From Betaproteobacteria bacterium (GTDB lineage: Bacteria > Pseudomonadota > Gammaproteobacteria > Burkholderiales > Rhodocyclaceae), in contig JADJXY010000002.1 in NCBI GenBank assembly GCA_016720065.1, positions 819,001 to 883,000 on the forward strand: a stretch of 64,000 bases of DNA. Reading direction: 5' to 3'. The position numbers and the translations under genes are program-made. The notes beneath the pieces are model-generated. The model worked only from the letters and a program-made list of their open reading frames with translations, ran no database searches and was not told the DNA's origin. Within the stretch, counting starts at the first letter, position 1, and each line of letters begins with the position of its first letter. Positions 47,011 through 55,755 of this stretch are shown one piece after another.

Positions 47011-49124
47011 CGGCGGGCGCCCTCGCACGCTTTTTCCTTGCTCAACGGGGCCGCAGCCTCGCCGCCGCCTTCCTCGGGGTAGCCGTCCTGCTGGTGGTGC
47101 AGGCCGACCAGGCCCCGCTCCTGCCCCTGCGCCACCTTCTATTCGACAGCTATCAGCGGGTCTTTCCCCGCGAACGCCCCGATCCGGTGGCGATCCTGGT
47201 GGATATCGACGAGGCAAGCCTCGCCCGCCATGGCCAGTGGCCCTGGCCGCGGGATCTCATGGCGACACTCCTGGATCGCATTCTGGAGGCCCAGCCCAAG
47301 GCGGTGGGCTTCGACATCCTCTTCGCCGAGCCCGACCGTCTCGGGCCGGAGGCCCTGGCCCGCCGCTACCCCCAGTTGCCGGCCCGGGTTCTGGGCTCCC
47401 TGCCCGATCCCGACCTTGCCCTGGCCGAAGCCCTGGGCCGTGGCAGAACGGTTCTGGCCCTCAGCGGCGAGTCGGATGCGGGGCCCGGAACCCACGTCCC
47501 GGCGAGGAGTCTCGTGCTGCGGGGCTTCGACGCGGGCGTCGCCCTGCCGGCCTTCCCCGCCGCCATAGGCAGCATCGACCTGCTGGAGCAGGCGGCAGGT
47601 GGTCTGGCCCTCATCAACGCGCCGCCGGATCAGTCCGGGCGGGAGGTGGAGCGCGGCGTCCTGCGTCGGGTGCCCCTGGTGGCCGAAGTAGGGCCATCGC
47701 GCCTCGCCACCCTGGGCGTGGAGCTGGTGCGTCTCGGCACCGGCTCGCCCATTCTGGACGTCAGAACGGATAGCCACGGAATCACGGCAATCCGCGTCAA
47801 GGGGCATAGCCTCGAAACCCTCCCCAATGGCGATCTGGCGCTGCATTTCGGGCGGCCGGCGCACGACCGCCACGTCTCGGCAGCCGCGCTGCTCGCGGGC
47901 GACGCCGACCTGGAAATGCTGCACGACAAGTACGTGATCGTCGGCTTCACCGGCCTCGGCCTGCTCGACAACGTCGTCAATCCCCTGGGAGAGAAGACCC
48001 CCGGCGTCGACGTGCATATCCAGGTCATCGAAAGCCTGCTCACCGGAGATTCCCTGCGCCGCCCCTGGTGGATGGCGCGCCTGGAACTCGCCGCCCTGGT
48101 GGCCTTTGGCATCGGCCTCATCCTGGCTGTCCCCGTCCTGCGCCCCGCCTACGCCGCGGGACTCGGCGCCCTCGCCGCCACCCTGCTCACCCTGGCGGGC
48201 TTCGTGGCCTTCCGCTGGGGCAACTGGTTGTTCGATTCCGCCACCATCGTCACCCTGCTCAACCCCATCTTCATCACCCTGATCGGCAACAGCCTGGTCG
48301 AAGCCGACCAGAGACGTCGCCAGGCCGAGGCGGAACTCAACGCCAGTCGCGAATCCGCCGCCCGGGTGGCCGGCGAACTCGACGCCGCCCGGCGCATCCA
48401 GATGGGGCTCCTGCCCGATCCGGCGACGGTCTTTGCGGGGGATTCCCGCCTCACCGTCGCGGCCCTGCTCGAACCGGCCCGGGCCGTGGGCGGCGACTAC
48501 TACGAATGTTTCGCCATGGATTCCCGCCACGCCTGTATCGCCATCGGCGACGTGACCGGCAAGGGGGTGCCTGCCAGCCTGTTCATGACCATCGCCAAGA
48601 CCCTCACGGGAGCCATGGTGCGCCGGGTGCCGGATCTCGGCGACGCCCTGCGCCAGGCGGAGGTCGAGCTCTCCCGCCACAATCCGGAAATGCTTTTCGT
48701 CACCGCCTTCGTCGCCGTCCTCGATCTGCAAACCGGAGAACTCGCCTGCGTCTGCGCCGGCCACGATGCGCCCATCCTCAAGCGTGGTCATGAACTCCTG
48801 CGCCTCGACCTGGGCGAGGATTGCGGCCCGCCCGTGGGCGCCTGCGGCAACTACCCCTTCGTCGCCGCACGCCGCAGCCTGGAGCCGGGCGATCTGGTCT
48901 GCCTATTCACCGACGGGGTGACCGAAGCCCAGGACGGGCAACGTTTCTACGGGAGCTTCCGGCTGCTGGCTGCCGTCTCCCGCCTTGCGGCGGATGCCGA
49001 TCCGGCCACCGCCGTCGCCGCCATCCGCGACGACGTGCGCCGCTTCGAGGCGGGGCGCCCCGCCGCCGATGACCTCACCCTCCTGGCCCTGCGCTGGAAC
49101 GGCCCCGGAAGCGGTTTTCAGTAA
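47007..49124 (+). CDS. CHASE2-sensor PP2C (RsbU/SpoIIE-like) phosphatase
   Basis: A 705-residue membrane protein. One N-terminal helix (AAAFLGVAVLLVVQA) leads into a periplasmic CHASE2 domain (about residues 40-345; AILVDIDEASLARHGQWPWPR, AVGFDILFAEPD, KYVIVGFTGLGLLDNV, PGVDVHIQVIESLLTG). Three helices (about 350-430), a short coiled coil and a cytoplasmic SpoIIE/PP2C domain follow (about 470-700; AVGGDYYECF, IAIGDVTGKGVPASLFM, GDLVCLFTDGVTEAQDG). It should dephosphorylate the STAS protein upon sensing an external signal. It begins at GTG overlapping the preceding stop, and its end overlaps the convergent OmpA gene. Confidence 0.88.
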   Translation: MTAGALARFFLAQRGRSLAAAFLGVAVLLVVQADQAPLLPLRHLLFDSYQRVFPRERPDPVAILVDIDEASLARHGQWPWPRDLMATLLDRILEAQPKAVGFDILFAEPDRLGPEALARRYPQLPARVLGSLPDPDLALAEALGRGRTVLALSGESDAGPGTHVPARSLVLRGFDAGVALPAFPAAIGSIDLLEQAAGGLALINAPPDQSGREVERGVLRRVPLVAEVGPSRLATLGVELVRLGTGSPILDVRTDSHGITAIRVKGHSLETLPNGDLALHFGRPAHDRHVSAAALLAGDADLEMLHDKYVIVGFTGLGLLDNVVNPLGEKTPGVDVHIQVIESLLTGDSLRRPWWMARLELAALVAFGIGLILAVPVLRPAYAAGLGALAATLLTLAGFVAFRWGNWLFDSATIVTLLNPIFITLIGNSLVEADQRRRQAEAELNASRESAARVAGELDAARRIQMGLLPDPATVFAGDSRLTVAALLEPARAVGGDYYECFAMDSRHACIAIGDVTGKGVPASLFMTIAKTLTGAMVRRVPDLGDALRQAEVELSRHNPEMLFVTAFVAVLDLQTGELACVCAGHDAPILKRGHELLRLDLGEDCGPPVGACGNYPFVAARRSLEPGDLVCLFTDGVTEAQDGQRFYGSFRLLAAVSRLAADADPATAVAAIRDDVRRFEAGRPAADDLTLLALRWNGPGSGFQ

Positions 49125-49702
49125 ACGCTGATTTCGACCCGCCGATTGCGCGGTTCGGGCACTTCGTCGGCGGTGGGCACCAGGGGATCGCGCTCGCCGC
49201 GGCCGGCCACTGCGATGAGTTCTTCCTTCACCCCGGCGGCCACCAGGGCTTCACGCACCGCTTCTGCCCGCTTGCGCGAGAGGGCGTCGTTATCGGCCAG
49301 GTTGCCGACCCGGTCGGCGTGGCCGATGATCTGCACGTCCGGTGCGGCGCGGCCGGCGATCTGCGCCTTGACGCGCTCGAAACTGGCCAGGGATTCCGGC
49401 GTGAGGGTGTCCGACCCCTCCAGGAAATACACCAGGAAGCTCACCGGCCGTTCCGGCAGGGCCGCCAGGGTGGCGCCATAGGATTCGCCCACCTCGCCAG
49501 CGGAAGACTCGGCGCGGGAGAGCACGAAGGGACGGCGCACCGTGGCGGCGTAGGGACGGTCGAGACGCTGTTCCACCCCGTTCCAGGTCACCACCACTTC
49601 GCTGGGGCGCCCGTCGGAGGAAGGCAGGAGCACCACGCGCTCGCTGGCGCAGCCGGCCAGGGCCAGGGCCGCTGCGGTCAAAGCCATCCGGCCGTGCATC
49701 AT
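49118..49702 (-). CDS. OmpA-family peptidoglycan-binding lipoprotein
   Basis: A 194-residue protein with a lipoprotein signal (ALTAAALALAGC) and a C-terminal OmpA domain (VSFLVYFLEGSDTLTPESLASFERV, DVQIIGHADRVGNLADNDALSRKRAEAVREAL, GRGERDPLVPTADEVPEPRNRRVEISV), which binds the diaminopimelate of peptidoglycan. The ATG overlaps the FecR stop, so it is co-translated. FecR, OmpA and CHASE2 genes are often found together. Two possible starts, 49702 and 49687, give the same lipidated cysteine. Confidence 0.85.
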   Translation of the reverse strand: MMHGRMALTAAALALAGCASERVVLLPSSDGRPSEVVVTWNGVEQRLDRPYAATVRRPFVLSRAESSAGEVGESYGATLAALPERPVSFLVYFLEGSDTLTPESLASFERVKAQIAGRAAPDVQIIGHADRVGNLADNDALSRKRAEAVREALVAAGVKEELIAVAGRGERDPLVPTADEVPEPRNRRVEISVY

Positions 49703-50157
49703 GGCGACTCCTCCGCGGACCCGCTCACGTCGATGATGAATTCGGTTCCCCGCACGCCAAGGATCGAGGTCGGCGTGCGGAAACGCACGGACTGGGGCGA
49801 TTCCTTGGCCAGCTTGCCGGAGACCACGGCGACCTTGCCCTTCTGGACGGTCGCTTCCAGCTCGCCGGCGTGGGTCGTGCTGTCGAAGACGTAGCGGTCG
49901 AGAACCAAGAAGGCGTTGGGGCCCGCCGACAACTGGGTGTTGTCGCGCAGGGTCAGGCCCATCACGCCGTCCCGGCCGGTGCGCAGGCGGTCATTGACTT
50001 CTACCGCCGTCCCCGCCGGAGCCGGCATGCGCACGCCGCCCCGTTCGACGGTGACGTCGCCCCGGCTGGTCTTGATGCGGCCGGCGTATTCGCCGGCCTG
50101 GAGCGAAAAGGCCGGCAGGGCAAAAAGCACGGCTACCAGGCAATGTGTTTTAATCAT
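49699..50157 (-). CDS. FecR-domain secreted protein
   Basis: A 152-residue protein with a signal peptide (KTHCLVAVLFALPAFSLQAG) and a FecR domain (GRIKTSRGDVTVERGGVRMPAPAGTAVEVNDRLRTGRDGVMGLTLRDNTQ, VAVVSGKLAKESPQSVRFRTPTSILGVRGTEF). Here it is periplasmic rather than a sigma regulator. In homologous clusters such proteins sit beside CHASE2 sensors and OmpA lipoproteins, suggesting they supply the signal sensed across the envelope. Starts at ATG 50157. Confidence 0.82.
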   Translation of the reverse strand: MIKTHCLVAVLFALPAFSLQAGEYAGRIKTSRGDVTVERGGVRMPAPAGTAVEVNDRLRTGRDGVMGLTLRDNTQLSAGPNAFLVLDRYVFDSTTHAGELEATVQKGKVAVVSGKLAKESPQSVRFRTPTSILGVRGTEFIIDVSGSAEESP

Positions 50158-50182
50158 GGCTCTCTCCCGGAATACACGAGGC

Positions 50183-50587
50183 ATGGGCAGCCATTCTACG
50201 GAAATTTCGGTTCCTGCGCGCTGGACAGAGTTCCCGCGCCTGGTCGCTGCGACGGACGCCTGGGCCGCCGCGGCGGGCTTCGCGGGGCTTCCCGTGCAAC
50301 GCCTGCAACTCGCTCTGGAAGAGTTGTTCACCAATACCCTGGAGCACGGCTTCGGCGCCGAGAACGATAGCCGAGTCAGCCTCGCCCTTTCGATGGAAGG
50401 CAGCAGGCTGACCCTGCGTTACCGTGACGCGGCCCCCCCCTTCGACACCAGCCTTACCCGGCCCCAGGTGCCGGACGAACTGCGGGTCGGCGGCTACGGC
50501 CTCAACGTCCTGCGCACCATGGCCCATGCCTTCCGCTACCGGCGGGTGGCGGGCGCCAATGAGACCGAGATCGAGTTCCTTCTCTGA
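50183..50587 (+). CDS. RsbW-like anti-sigma-factor serine kinase
   Basis: A 134-residue HATPase_c protein of the anti-sigma kinase type: ALEELFTNTLEHGFG (N box), LRYRDAAPPFDTSL (G1-like D-x-A-x-P-F), and GGYGLNVLRTMAHAFRYRR (G2). It would phosphorylate the STAS protein and hold a partner factor. An in-frame start at 50156 is also possible. The gene is divergent from fecR and sits at the end of the partner-switching module; the sigma factor or other target is not in the window. Confidence 0.85.
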   Translation: MGSHSTEISVPARWTEFPRLVAATDAWAAAAGFAGLPVQRLQLALEELFTNTLEHGFGAENDSRVSLALSMEGSRLTLRYRDAAPPFDTSLTRPQVPDELRVGGYGLNVLRTMAHAFRYRRVAGANETEIEFLL

Positions 50588-50588
50588 G

Positions 50589-50745
50589 AGGCTGTGAAAA
50601 TTTCGTTCACCCCCGCTCGTCATGCGCAACTGCGCCCGCTCGGCGTTGCAAATGCTCGCCATAGCCCGAGCTATGGCGGTGCTTTGCGCCTTGATCGCGC
50701 ACACTTGCGCACACCGCTCGGGCGCGCCCGAAAATTTCACAGCCT
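50589..50745 (-). repeat. Interspersed intergenic repeat, copy C, with terminal inverted repeats
   Basis: The best-preserved copy, in the opposite orientation to A and B. The ends are inverted repeats: AGGCTGTGAAAATTTCG at the left and, reversed, AGGCTGTGAAATTTTCGGG at the right. Inside are the palindrome CCATAGCCCGAGCTATGG and the core shared with A and B. It fits exactly between the kinase stop and the fpr stop, with no coding capacity. It may be a non-autonomous mobile element. Confidence 0.7.
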
Positions 50746-50770
50746 ATGAGCGGCCGACTGGCGCCCCGCC

Positions 50771-51547
50771 CTATTTCTCGACGAAGGCCCGCTCGATGAC
50801 GTAGTCGCCCGCATCGCCGATGTGGCGGGACATGCGGAATCCGCGCCCGTCGAGCAAGGCGCGGCAATCGGCCAGCATGGCGGGGCTGCCGCAGAGCATG
50901 GCGCGGTCCTCCACCGGGTTCAGGGCAGGCTGGCCGATGTCCGAGAAGAGCTTGCCGCTTTCCAGCAGCTCGGTGATGCGCCCCTGGTTGGGGAAGGACT
51001 CCCGCGTCACCGTGGGGTAGTAGATCAGCTTCTCCCGCACCGCCTCGCCGATGAAGTCCTGCTGCGGCAGGCTCTCGTTGAGAAAATGCCGGTAGGCGAG
51101 TTCAGCCACCGTGCGAGCGCCATGGACCAGGACGACGGTTTCGAAACGCTCGTAGATTTCCGGATCGCGGATCACGCTCAGGAAGGGCGCCAGACCGGTT
51201 CCCGTGGCAAAGAGAAAGAGACGGCGGCCGGGCAGGATATCCCGCAGCACCAGGGTTCCCGTCGGCCGCCGCCCCACCAGGATGGGGTCCCCCGGCTGCA
51301 CGTTCTGCAGGTGGGTGGTGAAAGTGCCGTCGGGTACCTTGATACTGAAGAACTCCAGGTAGTCCGCGTAATTGGGGCTGGCCACGCTGTAGGCCCGCGT
51401 CACCGGCCGGCCGCCGACATCCAGCCCCAGCATGAGGAACTGGCCGTTCTCGAAGCGCAACCCGGGGGAACGGGTGGTGCGGAAACTGAACAGGCCGTCG
51501 TTCCAGTGATGGACGCCGAGGACTTCTTCGATGCCGTAGGGGGCCAT
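50771..51547 (-). CDS. fpr: Ferredoxin-NADP+ reductase
   Basis: A 258-residue FAD enzyme of the bacterial subclass that moves electrons between NADPH and ferredoxin or flavodoxin. The FAD-binding motif is RAYSVASPNY (about residues 50-59), the NADP part has FATGTGLAPFLSVIRD, and AMLCGSPAML and the C-terminal YVIERAFVEK follow. It is divergent from a LysR regulator. Confidence 0.92.
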   Translation of the reverse strand: MAPYGIEEVLGVHHWNDGLFSFRTTRSPGLRFENGQFLMLGLDVGGRPVTRAYSVASPNYADYLEFFSIKVPDGTFTTHLQNVQPGDPILVGRRPTGTLVLRDILPGRRLFLFATGTGLAPFLSVIRDPEIYERFETVVLVHGARTVAELAYRHFLNESLPQQDFIGEAVREKLIYYPTVTRESFPNQGRITELLESGKLFSDIGQPALNPVEDRAMLCGSPAMLADCRALLDGRGFRMSRHIGDAGDYVIERAFVEK

Positions 51548-51646
51548 GGCAGGCTCCAGGAGAGGATGGAAAACGCCCCCACTCTAGGACTTCGCAATCG
51601 ATCGGACAATCGGATAATATCGATACAAATAATCCACAAAATCGAT
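51548..51646. promoter_or_regulatory. Divergent promoter/operator region of fpr and the LysR gene
   Basis: The 99-base gap is AT-richer near the LysR start, with overlapping ATCGAT repeats (AATCGATCGG, AATATCGATAC, AAATCGATATG) that are reasonable LysR-type T-N11-A half sites. Exact promoters are not assigned. Confidence 0.5.
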
Positions 51647-52573
51647 ATGCACCATAGCTACCGTCAACTCGAAGTCTTCGTCGCCACCGCCCGGGAAGGC
51701 AGTCTCTCCCGCGCCGCCCAGGCCATCGCCCTCTCCCAGTCCGCCGCCAGCACCGCCCTGGGCGAACTGGAGCGGCAATTCGGCGCCCTGCTCTTCGACC
51801 GCATCGGCAAATCCCTGCGCCTCAATGCCCTGGGCACCCAACTTCTGCCCCGGGCGGTGGCCATCCTGGATCAGGCCGGGGAACTGGAAGACCTCCTGGC
51901 CGGCGGCGCCGGTTTCGGTCGCCTTCGGGTCGGCGCCACCCTGACCATCGGCAATTACCTCGCCGTGCTCGTGGTGGCGGAATTCCTGGCCCGCCACCCG
52001 GACAGCCGGGTCCATCTGGAAGTACGCAACACAGCCACCATCGTGCACGACGTCGCCAACCTGGACCTCGATCTGGGCCTCATCGAAGGCCAGTGCAATG
52101 ATGGAGCGGTCCTCACCGAACCCTGGGTGGACGACGAACTGGTCGTCTTCGCCCGCCCCGACCATCCCCTCGCGGGCCAGGGCGCCATCCCCCTGGACGC
52201 GCTCCTGCGCCAACCCTGGATCCTGCGCGAAGCCGGCTCCGGCACCCGCCAGGCGGTGGAACAGGCCCTGCGGGAACGCTTTTCCGCCCTGACCGTGCGC
52301 ATGGAACTGGAACACACAGAAGCCATCAAGCGCGCCGTGGAAGCCGGCCTGGGCGTCGGCTGCATCTCCCGCCTCGCCCTGCGCGACGCCTTCCGGCGCG
52401 GCAGCCTGGTCCCTCTGGAATGCCCGCAACTCGACCTCCGCAGAGGCTTCCACTTCGTGTGGCACCGCCAGAAACGGCAAAGCGCCGCGGCGAAGGAATT
52501 CGTCGCCCTGTGCCGCTCCCTCACCGCCGGCGCGGAGCGCAGCGATCAGATCGTGCTGCCGGCGGCGCCTTGA
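51647..52573 (+). CDS. LysR-family regulator, probably of fpr
   Basis: A 308-residue LysR-type regulator: winged helix-turn-helix in residues 1-65 (RQLEVFVATAREGSLSRAAQAIALSQSAASTALGELE) and a periplasmic-binding-protein-like effector domain. In Pseudomonas the LysR regulator FinR is divergent from and activates the ferredoxin reductase gene; this gene has the same arrangement. It is the last chromosomal gene before the cassette array. Confidence 0.85.
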   Translation: MHHSYRQLEVFVATAREGSLSRAAQAIALSQSAASTALGELERQFGALLFDRIGKSLRLNALGTQLLPRAVAILDQAGELEDLLAGGAGFGRLRVGATLTIGNYLAVLVVAEFLARHPDSRVHLEVRNTATIVHDVANLDLDLGLIEGQCNDGAVLTEPWVDDELVVFARPDHPLAGQGAIPLDALLRQPWILREAGSGTRQAVEQALRERFSALTVRMELEHTEAIKRAVEAGLGVGCISRLALRDAFRRGSLVPLECPQLDLRRGFHFVWHRQKRQSAAAKEFVALCRSLTAGAERSDQIVLPAAP

Positions 52574-52676
52574 TTGACACGTAAGCCTCCGGAAAGCCCA
52601 GCCCCCAGGGCAGGCCACCCCACCCATCTCCGGCCAGGGGAACAACAAGGTATTTCCAGGGAAACGATCCGGGCTT

Positions 52677-52740
52677 GTTCAACAACCGGTTCAGATCGTG
52701 GCTCGCTTCGCGATCACGATCTAACCTAATTCGTTAGGGG
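52677..52740 (-). other. attC site 1 (distal end of the cassette array)
   Basis: Read on the minus strand: core CCCTAAC (overlapping the stop of the cassette gene), an imperfect hairpin around AGATCGTGATCGC / GCGAGCCACGATCT, then GTTGAAC fitting the GTTRRRY core. This 64-base site is the last one recognisable before the LysR gene. Confidence 0.75.
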
Positions 52741-53144
52741 CAGTCATCCGTTGTGCACTTGAGATATACCTTAAAGTCATCAATGCGTCTCTTTGTATAG
52801 AACTCCATGCAACCAAATTGATGAAATGGCCATATAGAGCCGGATTCATTATCTAGGCCGGCTTCATATAGACAAACCTTATCTCTGAACGTGAGCCATG
52901 CGCGTTGAGCGTCGCGGAAGCGCTTCTTACTAGCGGGTGATTTGGCGCTTGCCAATTTTTCTTTGTATAGCTCGTTCATTTCAGCGTCCGCTTCGGCAAA
53001 CTTGAAGCTGGCACAATGATTGACTTCAAGCATAGGGGCGCCGTTATCACAATCTCTGTTGATGTGGGTGTCATCGGCCCAAACCGTCGTGGTGCCGAAC
53101 AGCGTCAAAGAAATTGCAACTAGCGTGGCATGGTGAGTACGCAT
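52734..53144 (-). CDS. Cassette 1: LprI-like (DUF1311) secreted protein
   Basis: A 136-residue protein with a signal peptide (ATLVAISLTLFGTTTVWA) and a DUF1311/LprI-type domain with paired cysteines (INRDCDNGAPMLEVNHCASFKF, WLTFRDKVCLYEAG, FHQFGCMEFYTKRRIDDFKVYLKC). LprI-type domains have been reported as lysozyme inhibitors in some bacteria; here the role is unproven. Base composition is clearly AT-richer than the neighbouring chromosome. Its stop lies in the first core of attC site 1, the normal layout of an integron cassette. Confidence 0.75.
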   Translation of the reverse strand: MRTHHATLVAISLTLFGTTTVWADDTHINRDCDNGAPMLEVNHCASFKFAEADAEMNELYKEKLASAKSPASKKRFRDAQRAWLTFRDKVCLYEAGLDNESGSIWPFHQFGCMEFYTKRRIDDFKVYLKCTTDDCP

Positions 53145-53158
53145 GGTTTGCCCCTAAC

Positions 53159-54949
53159 GAGGCTGTAGAAAAACCCATTTTTCCAACCCCTGCCCCGCAT
53201 TGGCAGGATTTTTTGCAGGCGGGTGGCGGCCGGTTGGAATCCGGGGTGAAGCGGTGGAAATGCTGATCGCGAGCCAGCGGCGGGGGCCGGAAGGCGGTGC
53301 TTGGGAGATTGGGGAGAAGTCACGCGGGCCGTTCATCGGCTGATCCTCATCCGGCGTACCCATGGTGGGCCAGCTTTTCGATGTTGTGGACCACGCAGTA
53401 GAGCTTCCACTGTCCATCCACCTTGGCGCGCCCCCGCAGGGTAAAACGATCCATCCGCTTGTTGCCCCGCACGTTGCCGAACACCGGCTCCACGGTGGCG
53501 AAACGCCGGCCATAGCGGCGTCGGCCTTCCTCGCTGTCGATGGCCTGCTTCATCCGGTCGGTATGGCTCTCCGTGGCGCCGGGCGCCTTGCCCCGGAAGA
53601 AACAGACCTGTCGGACCAGGGTCTTCTCCGGGGTTCTCAGGCATCGCGCCCGCAGTTCGCAGGGCACACAGTCCCGCTGGGCGCCGGTGAACTTGGTGGC
53701 CAGGTGGCCGTTGTGGATGCAGTTCGACCCGTTCTGGTAAAGGGCCTTGCCCGCCGGGCAGAGGCAGGTGCCCGCCTCGGGGTCGTAGTCGAAATCGGCC
53801 GGCCGGAAGCGCTTGGCTGCTTTCGGCGGCTTGCCCTTGTCGTAGAGCGGATCAGGCTTGGCCCGGTGGCGGCCCTGGTCCTGAAAGCGCTCGTCCCGCT
53901 GGCGCATGCCGGCATCGGCGATGAGGGCCGGGACGGCGGCCTCGGCCAAGGCCTTCAGATTGGCCTCGCTGTGATAGCCGGCATCGGCGGTGATGAGCGT
54001 CTCCGGCGTACGCAGTGATCGGGTCGCCTCCACCACCGGCAGCAGCAATTCCTGCTCGGAACCGGTGCCGTGGGCCTGAGCATCGACGATGACCTGGGCC
54101 TGCGCATCCACCGCCGCCACCCCGGTATAACCCTGGATGACCCCCTTGCTGGTGGCCATCTTGGCGGACTCGTTGTCGGTTTGGTTGGAGAGCCGCACGG
54201 CGCCCTTGGCGCCGGTGCGATCCTTGGGGTGGGCAGTGAGCCATTCCCGGTTCTTCTTGGCCTCCGCCTGCAGCCGGGCCAGTTGCCGAGCCTCCCGGTC
54301 GGAAGGTCCGCCGTTGCCGCCGGCATCGGCCTCGCGGTGGCGATCCAGCATCTTCTTCGCCGCGGCCTCCATCTTCTCGGCCCGGCGCAGGAAATCCGCC
54401 CGGGTGCCGCTCCTCGTCTTGCTCGCGTTGCTGGGGAGCTTCACCCCATCGATGGCGAACATCTCCCGACCGATGAGTCCCTGGCGATCGCAGATGGTCA
54501 GCACCTGGGCGAAGAGTTGGCCGGCCAGGTCGCCCAGATTGGCGACGAAGGCGGCCAGGGTGGTGAAATGGGGTTGGGAATCACCGGATAGCGCCATGAA
54601 CACGACGTTCTCCCGGCAGGCCGCTTCGATCCGACGGGAGCCGACGATGCCCCGGCTGTAGGCGAGCAGCACGACCTTGAGGAGTACCGCTGGCGCATAG
54701 GCGCTGGCGCCGACTTCGTCGTTGCAATAGCGGGCTTCCAGGGCCGAGAGGTCAAGCTCGTGATCCACCAGGTAGTTCAGGGCATGCTCGAAGGTGCCGG
54801 GAACGAGTTGCTGGTCGAAATCGACCGGCAACAGTTTCAGCCCCTTATGCACCGGCTTGAATCGCGCCATTCCCGCCTCCACGAAATGCATTCGACATTG
54901 TGTGATTTTGCCAGGACTGGCAGCGGTTTGGGGGTTTTTCTACAGCCTC
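53159..54949 (-). mobile_element. IS1182-type insertion sequence, copy 1 (intact), inserted in an attC core
   Basis: A 1791-bp element bounded by the 18-bp inverted repeat GAGGCTGTAGAAAAACCC and flanked on both sides by AAC (GTT on the minus strand), a 3-bp target repeat. On the minus strand the junctions read CGTT-IS-GTTAGGGGC, so it splits the R' core of attC site 2 at the integrase crossover point. It encodes one intact 514-residue transposase. Confidence 0.9.
53347..54891 (-). CDS. Transposase of the attC-targeting IS (IS1182/DUF772 type), intact
   Basis: A 514-residue DDE transposase. The N-terminal DUF772 domain is visible (residues about 15-110; FEHALNYLVDHELDLSALEARY, YAPAVLLKVVLLAYSRGIVGSRRIE). 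The catalytic core has FAIDGVKLPSNASK (first Asp), LITADAGYHSE (second Asp) and the later GRRFATVEPVFGNVRGNKRMDRF (Glu in EPVFG). A cysteine-rich zinc-like insert (CLCPAGKALY, CVPCELRARC) is typical of IS1182. It is the only complete copy in the window and could supply transposition for the other copies. Confidence 0.9.
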   Translation of the reverse strand: MHFVEAGMARFKPVHKGLKLLPVDFDQQLVPGTFEHALNYLVDHELDLSALEARYCNDEVGASAYAPAVLLKVVLLAYSRGIVGSRRIEAACRENVVFMALSGDSQPHFTTLAAFVANLGDLAGQLFAQVLTICDRQGLIGREMFAIDGVKLPSNASKTRSGTRADFLRRAEKMEAAAKKMLDRHREADAGGNGGPSDREARQLARLQAEAKKNREWLTAHPKDRTGAKGAVRLSNQTDNESAKMATSKGVIQGYTGVAAVDAQAQVIVDAQAHGTGSEQELLLPVVEATRSLRTPETLITADAGYHSEANLKALAEAAVPALIADAGMRQRDERFQDQGRHRAKPDPLYDKGKPPKAAKRFRPADFDYDPEAGTCLCPAGKALYQNGSNCIHNGHLATKFTGAQRDCVPCELRARCLRTPEKTLVRQVCFFRGKAPGATESHTDRMKQAIDSEEGRRRYGRRFATVEPVFGNVRGNKRMDRFTLRGRAKVDGQWKLYCVVHNIEKLAHHGYAG

Positions 54950-55074
54950 AACGTTCGAGTTAACCGGCCCGCGGAGGCAAGCGCCGTAAGCCTGGTACGC
55001 GATGATGCACCATGTGCCGCGGACCAGGCTTACGGCGCTTGCCGTAGCGGGTCCGGTTGAACGAGGGGTTAGGC
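54950..55074 (-). other. attC site 2 (distal arm, interrupted by IS copy 1)
   Basis: Minus strand begins GCCTAAC (55074-55068) and continues into a long near-palindrome with a perfect 21-bp inverted repeat (54976-54996 with 55023-55043, sharing GGCAAGCGCCGTAAGCCTGG). The R' end is broken by the IS: CGTT remains here and GTTAGGGGC is at 53150-53158. Confidence 0.85.
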
Positions 55075-55081
55075 GTCGCTC

Positions 55082-55741
55082 TCACGCAAGCACGATGGAC
55101 TGGCGGACCGAGTCGAACTCCGCCTGCGAGTCAATCCGATCAGCGGGGATGTCCAGCATATTGAACGAGTACAGCAGCGACTGTCCAAGTATCGAGAGCG
55201 TGCGGTGCCGGACAGGCCCGCTGTTTCCAAGGCGATCTTGGTACTGGAAGGTGAAGTAGTACTCCAACGCCTCACGGCCAGACACTCGTCCAATAGCAGG
55301 TTTGCCAAGCAGCCGGAAGTCTTTGACAAAGCCACTAACGCCCCGAATGAGTTCATGCGAAATTGACGCCAGAGTCTCGCTCGGCTCAAGCGGGTTCTCC
55401 TCCATGTATACCGTGATTGAACTGCCCAGCGACCGAAGAACAGAGGTCTGTGACACCACGACAGCAGGCAGTGGCCCCTGCTTCAGCAGTGTCAGAAGTT
55501 CTGGGTCTGCCGTGGCGTACTCGTACTCGTTGCGGATGTCGGCGAAGGTCTGGAGGTGTTCATACTTCCAACCGGCGGGTCTACGGAAGGCCAAGCCAAC
55601 GCGGTGATTGACGTACAGGTCCCCGACAACAGCTACTGCAGCGAGCGGGGTCGTCGCGGCTAGTGTGACCGACCCGGCGAACGTCTGTAGAAAGCTACGT
55701 CGGCTTGGCGGATCTGCTTGATGGGAAGCGGAAGAGGGCAT
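55082..55741 (-). CDS. Cassette 2: secreted PsbP/DUF1795-like protein with Tat-type leader
   Basis: A 219-residue protein. The N terminus has a twin-arginine-like leader (RRSFLQTFAGSVTLAATTPLAAVAVV). The mature part resembles PsbP/DcrB-like lipid or membrane-associated folds (VNHRVGLAFRRPAGWKYE, GREALEYYFTFQYQDRLGNSG, LYSFNMLDIPADRID). Function unknown. The stop is eight bases from the first core of attC site 2. Composition is AT-richer than the backbone. Confidence 0.65.
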   Translation of the reverse strand: MPSSASHQADPPSRRSFLQTFAGSVTLAATTPLAAVAVVGDLYVNHRVGLAFRRPAGWKYEHLQTFADIRNEYEYATADPELLTLLKQGPLPAVVVSQTSVLRSLGSSITVYMEENPLEPSETLASISHELIRGVSGFVKDFRLLGKPAIGRVSGREALEYYFTFQYQDRLGNSGPVRHRTLSILGQSLLYSFNMLDIPADRIDSQAEFDSVRQSIVLA

Positions 55742-55755
55742 GTGCGACGCCTAAC

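Noticed and set aside
53362..54018. Plus-strand frames within each IS1182-type copy
   Set aside because: They repeat in every copy because the DNA is identical, have no domain signal, and lie antisense to the transposase.
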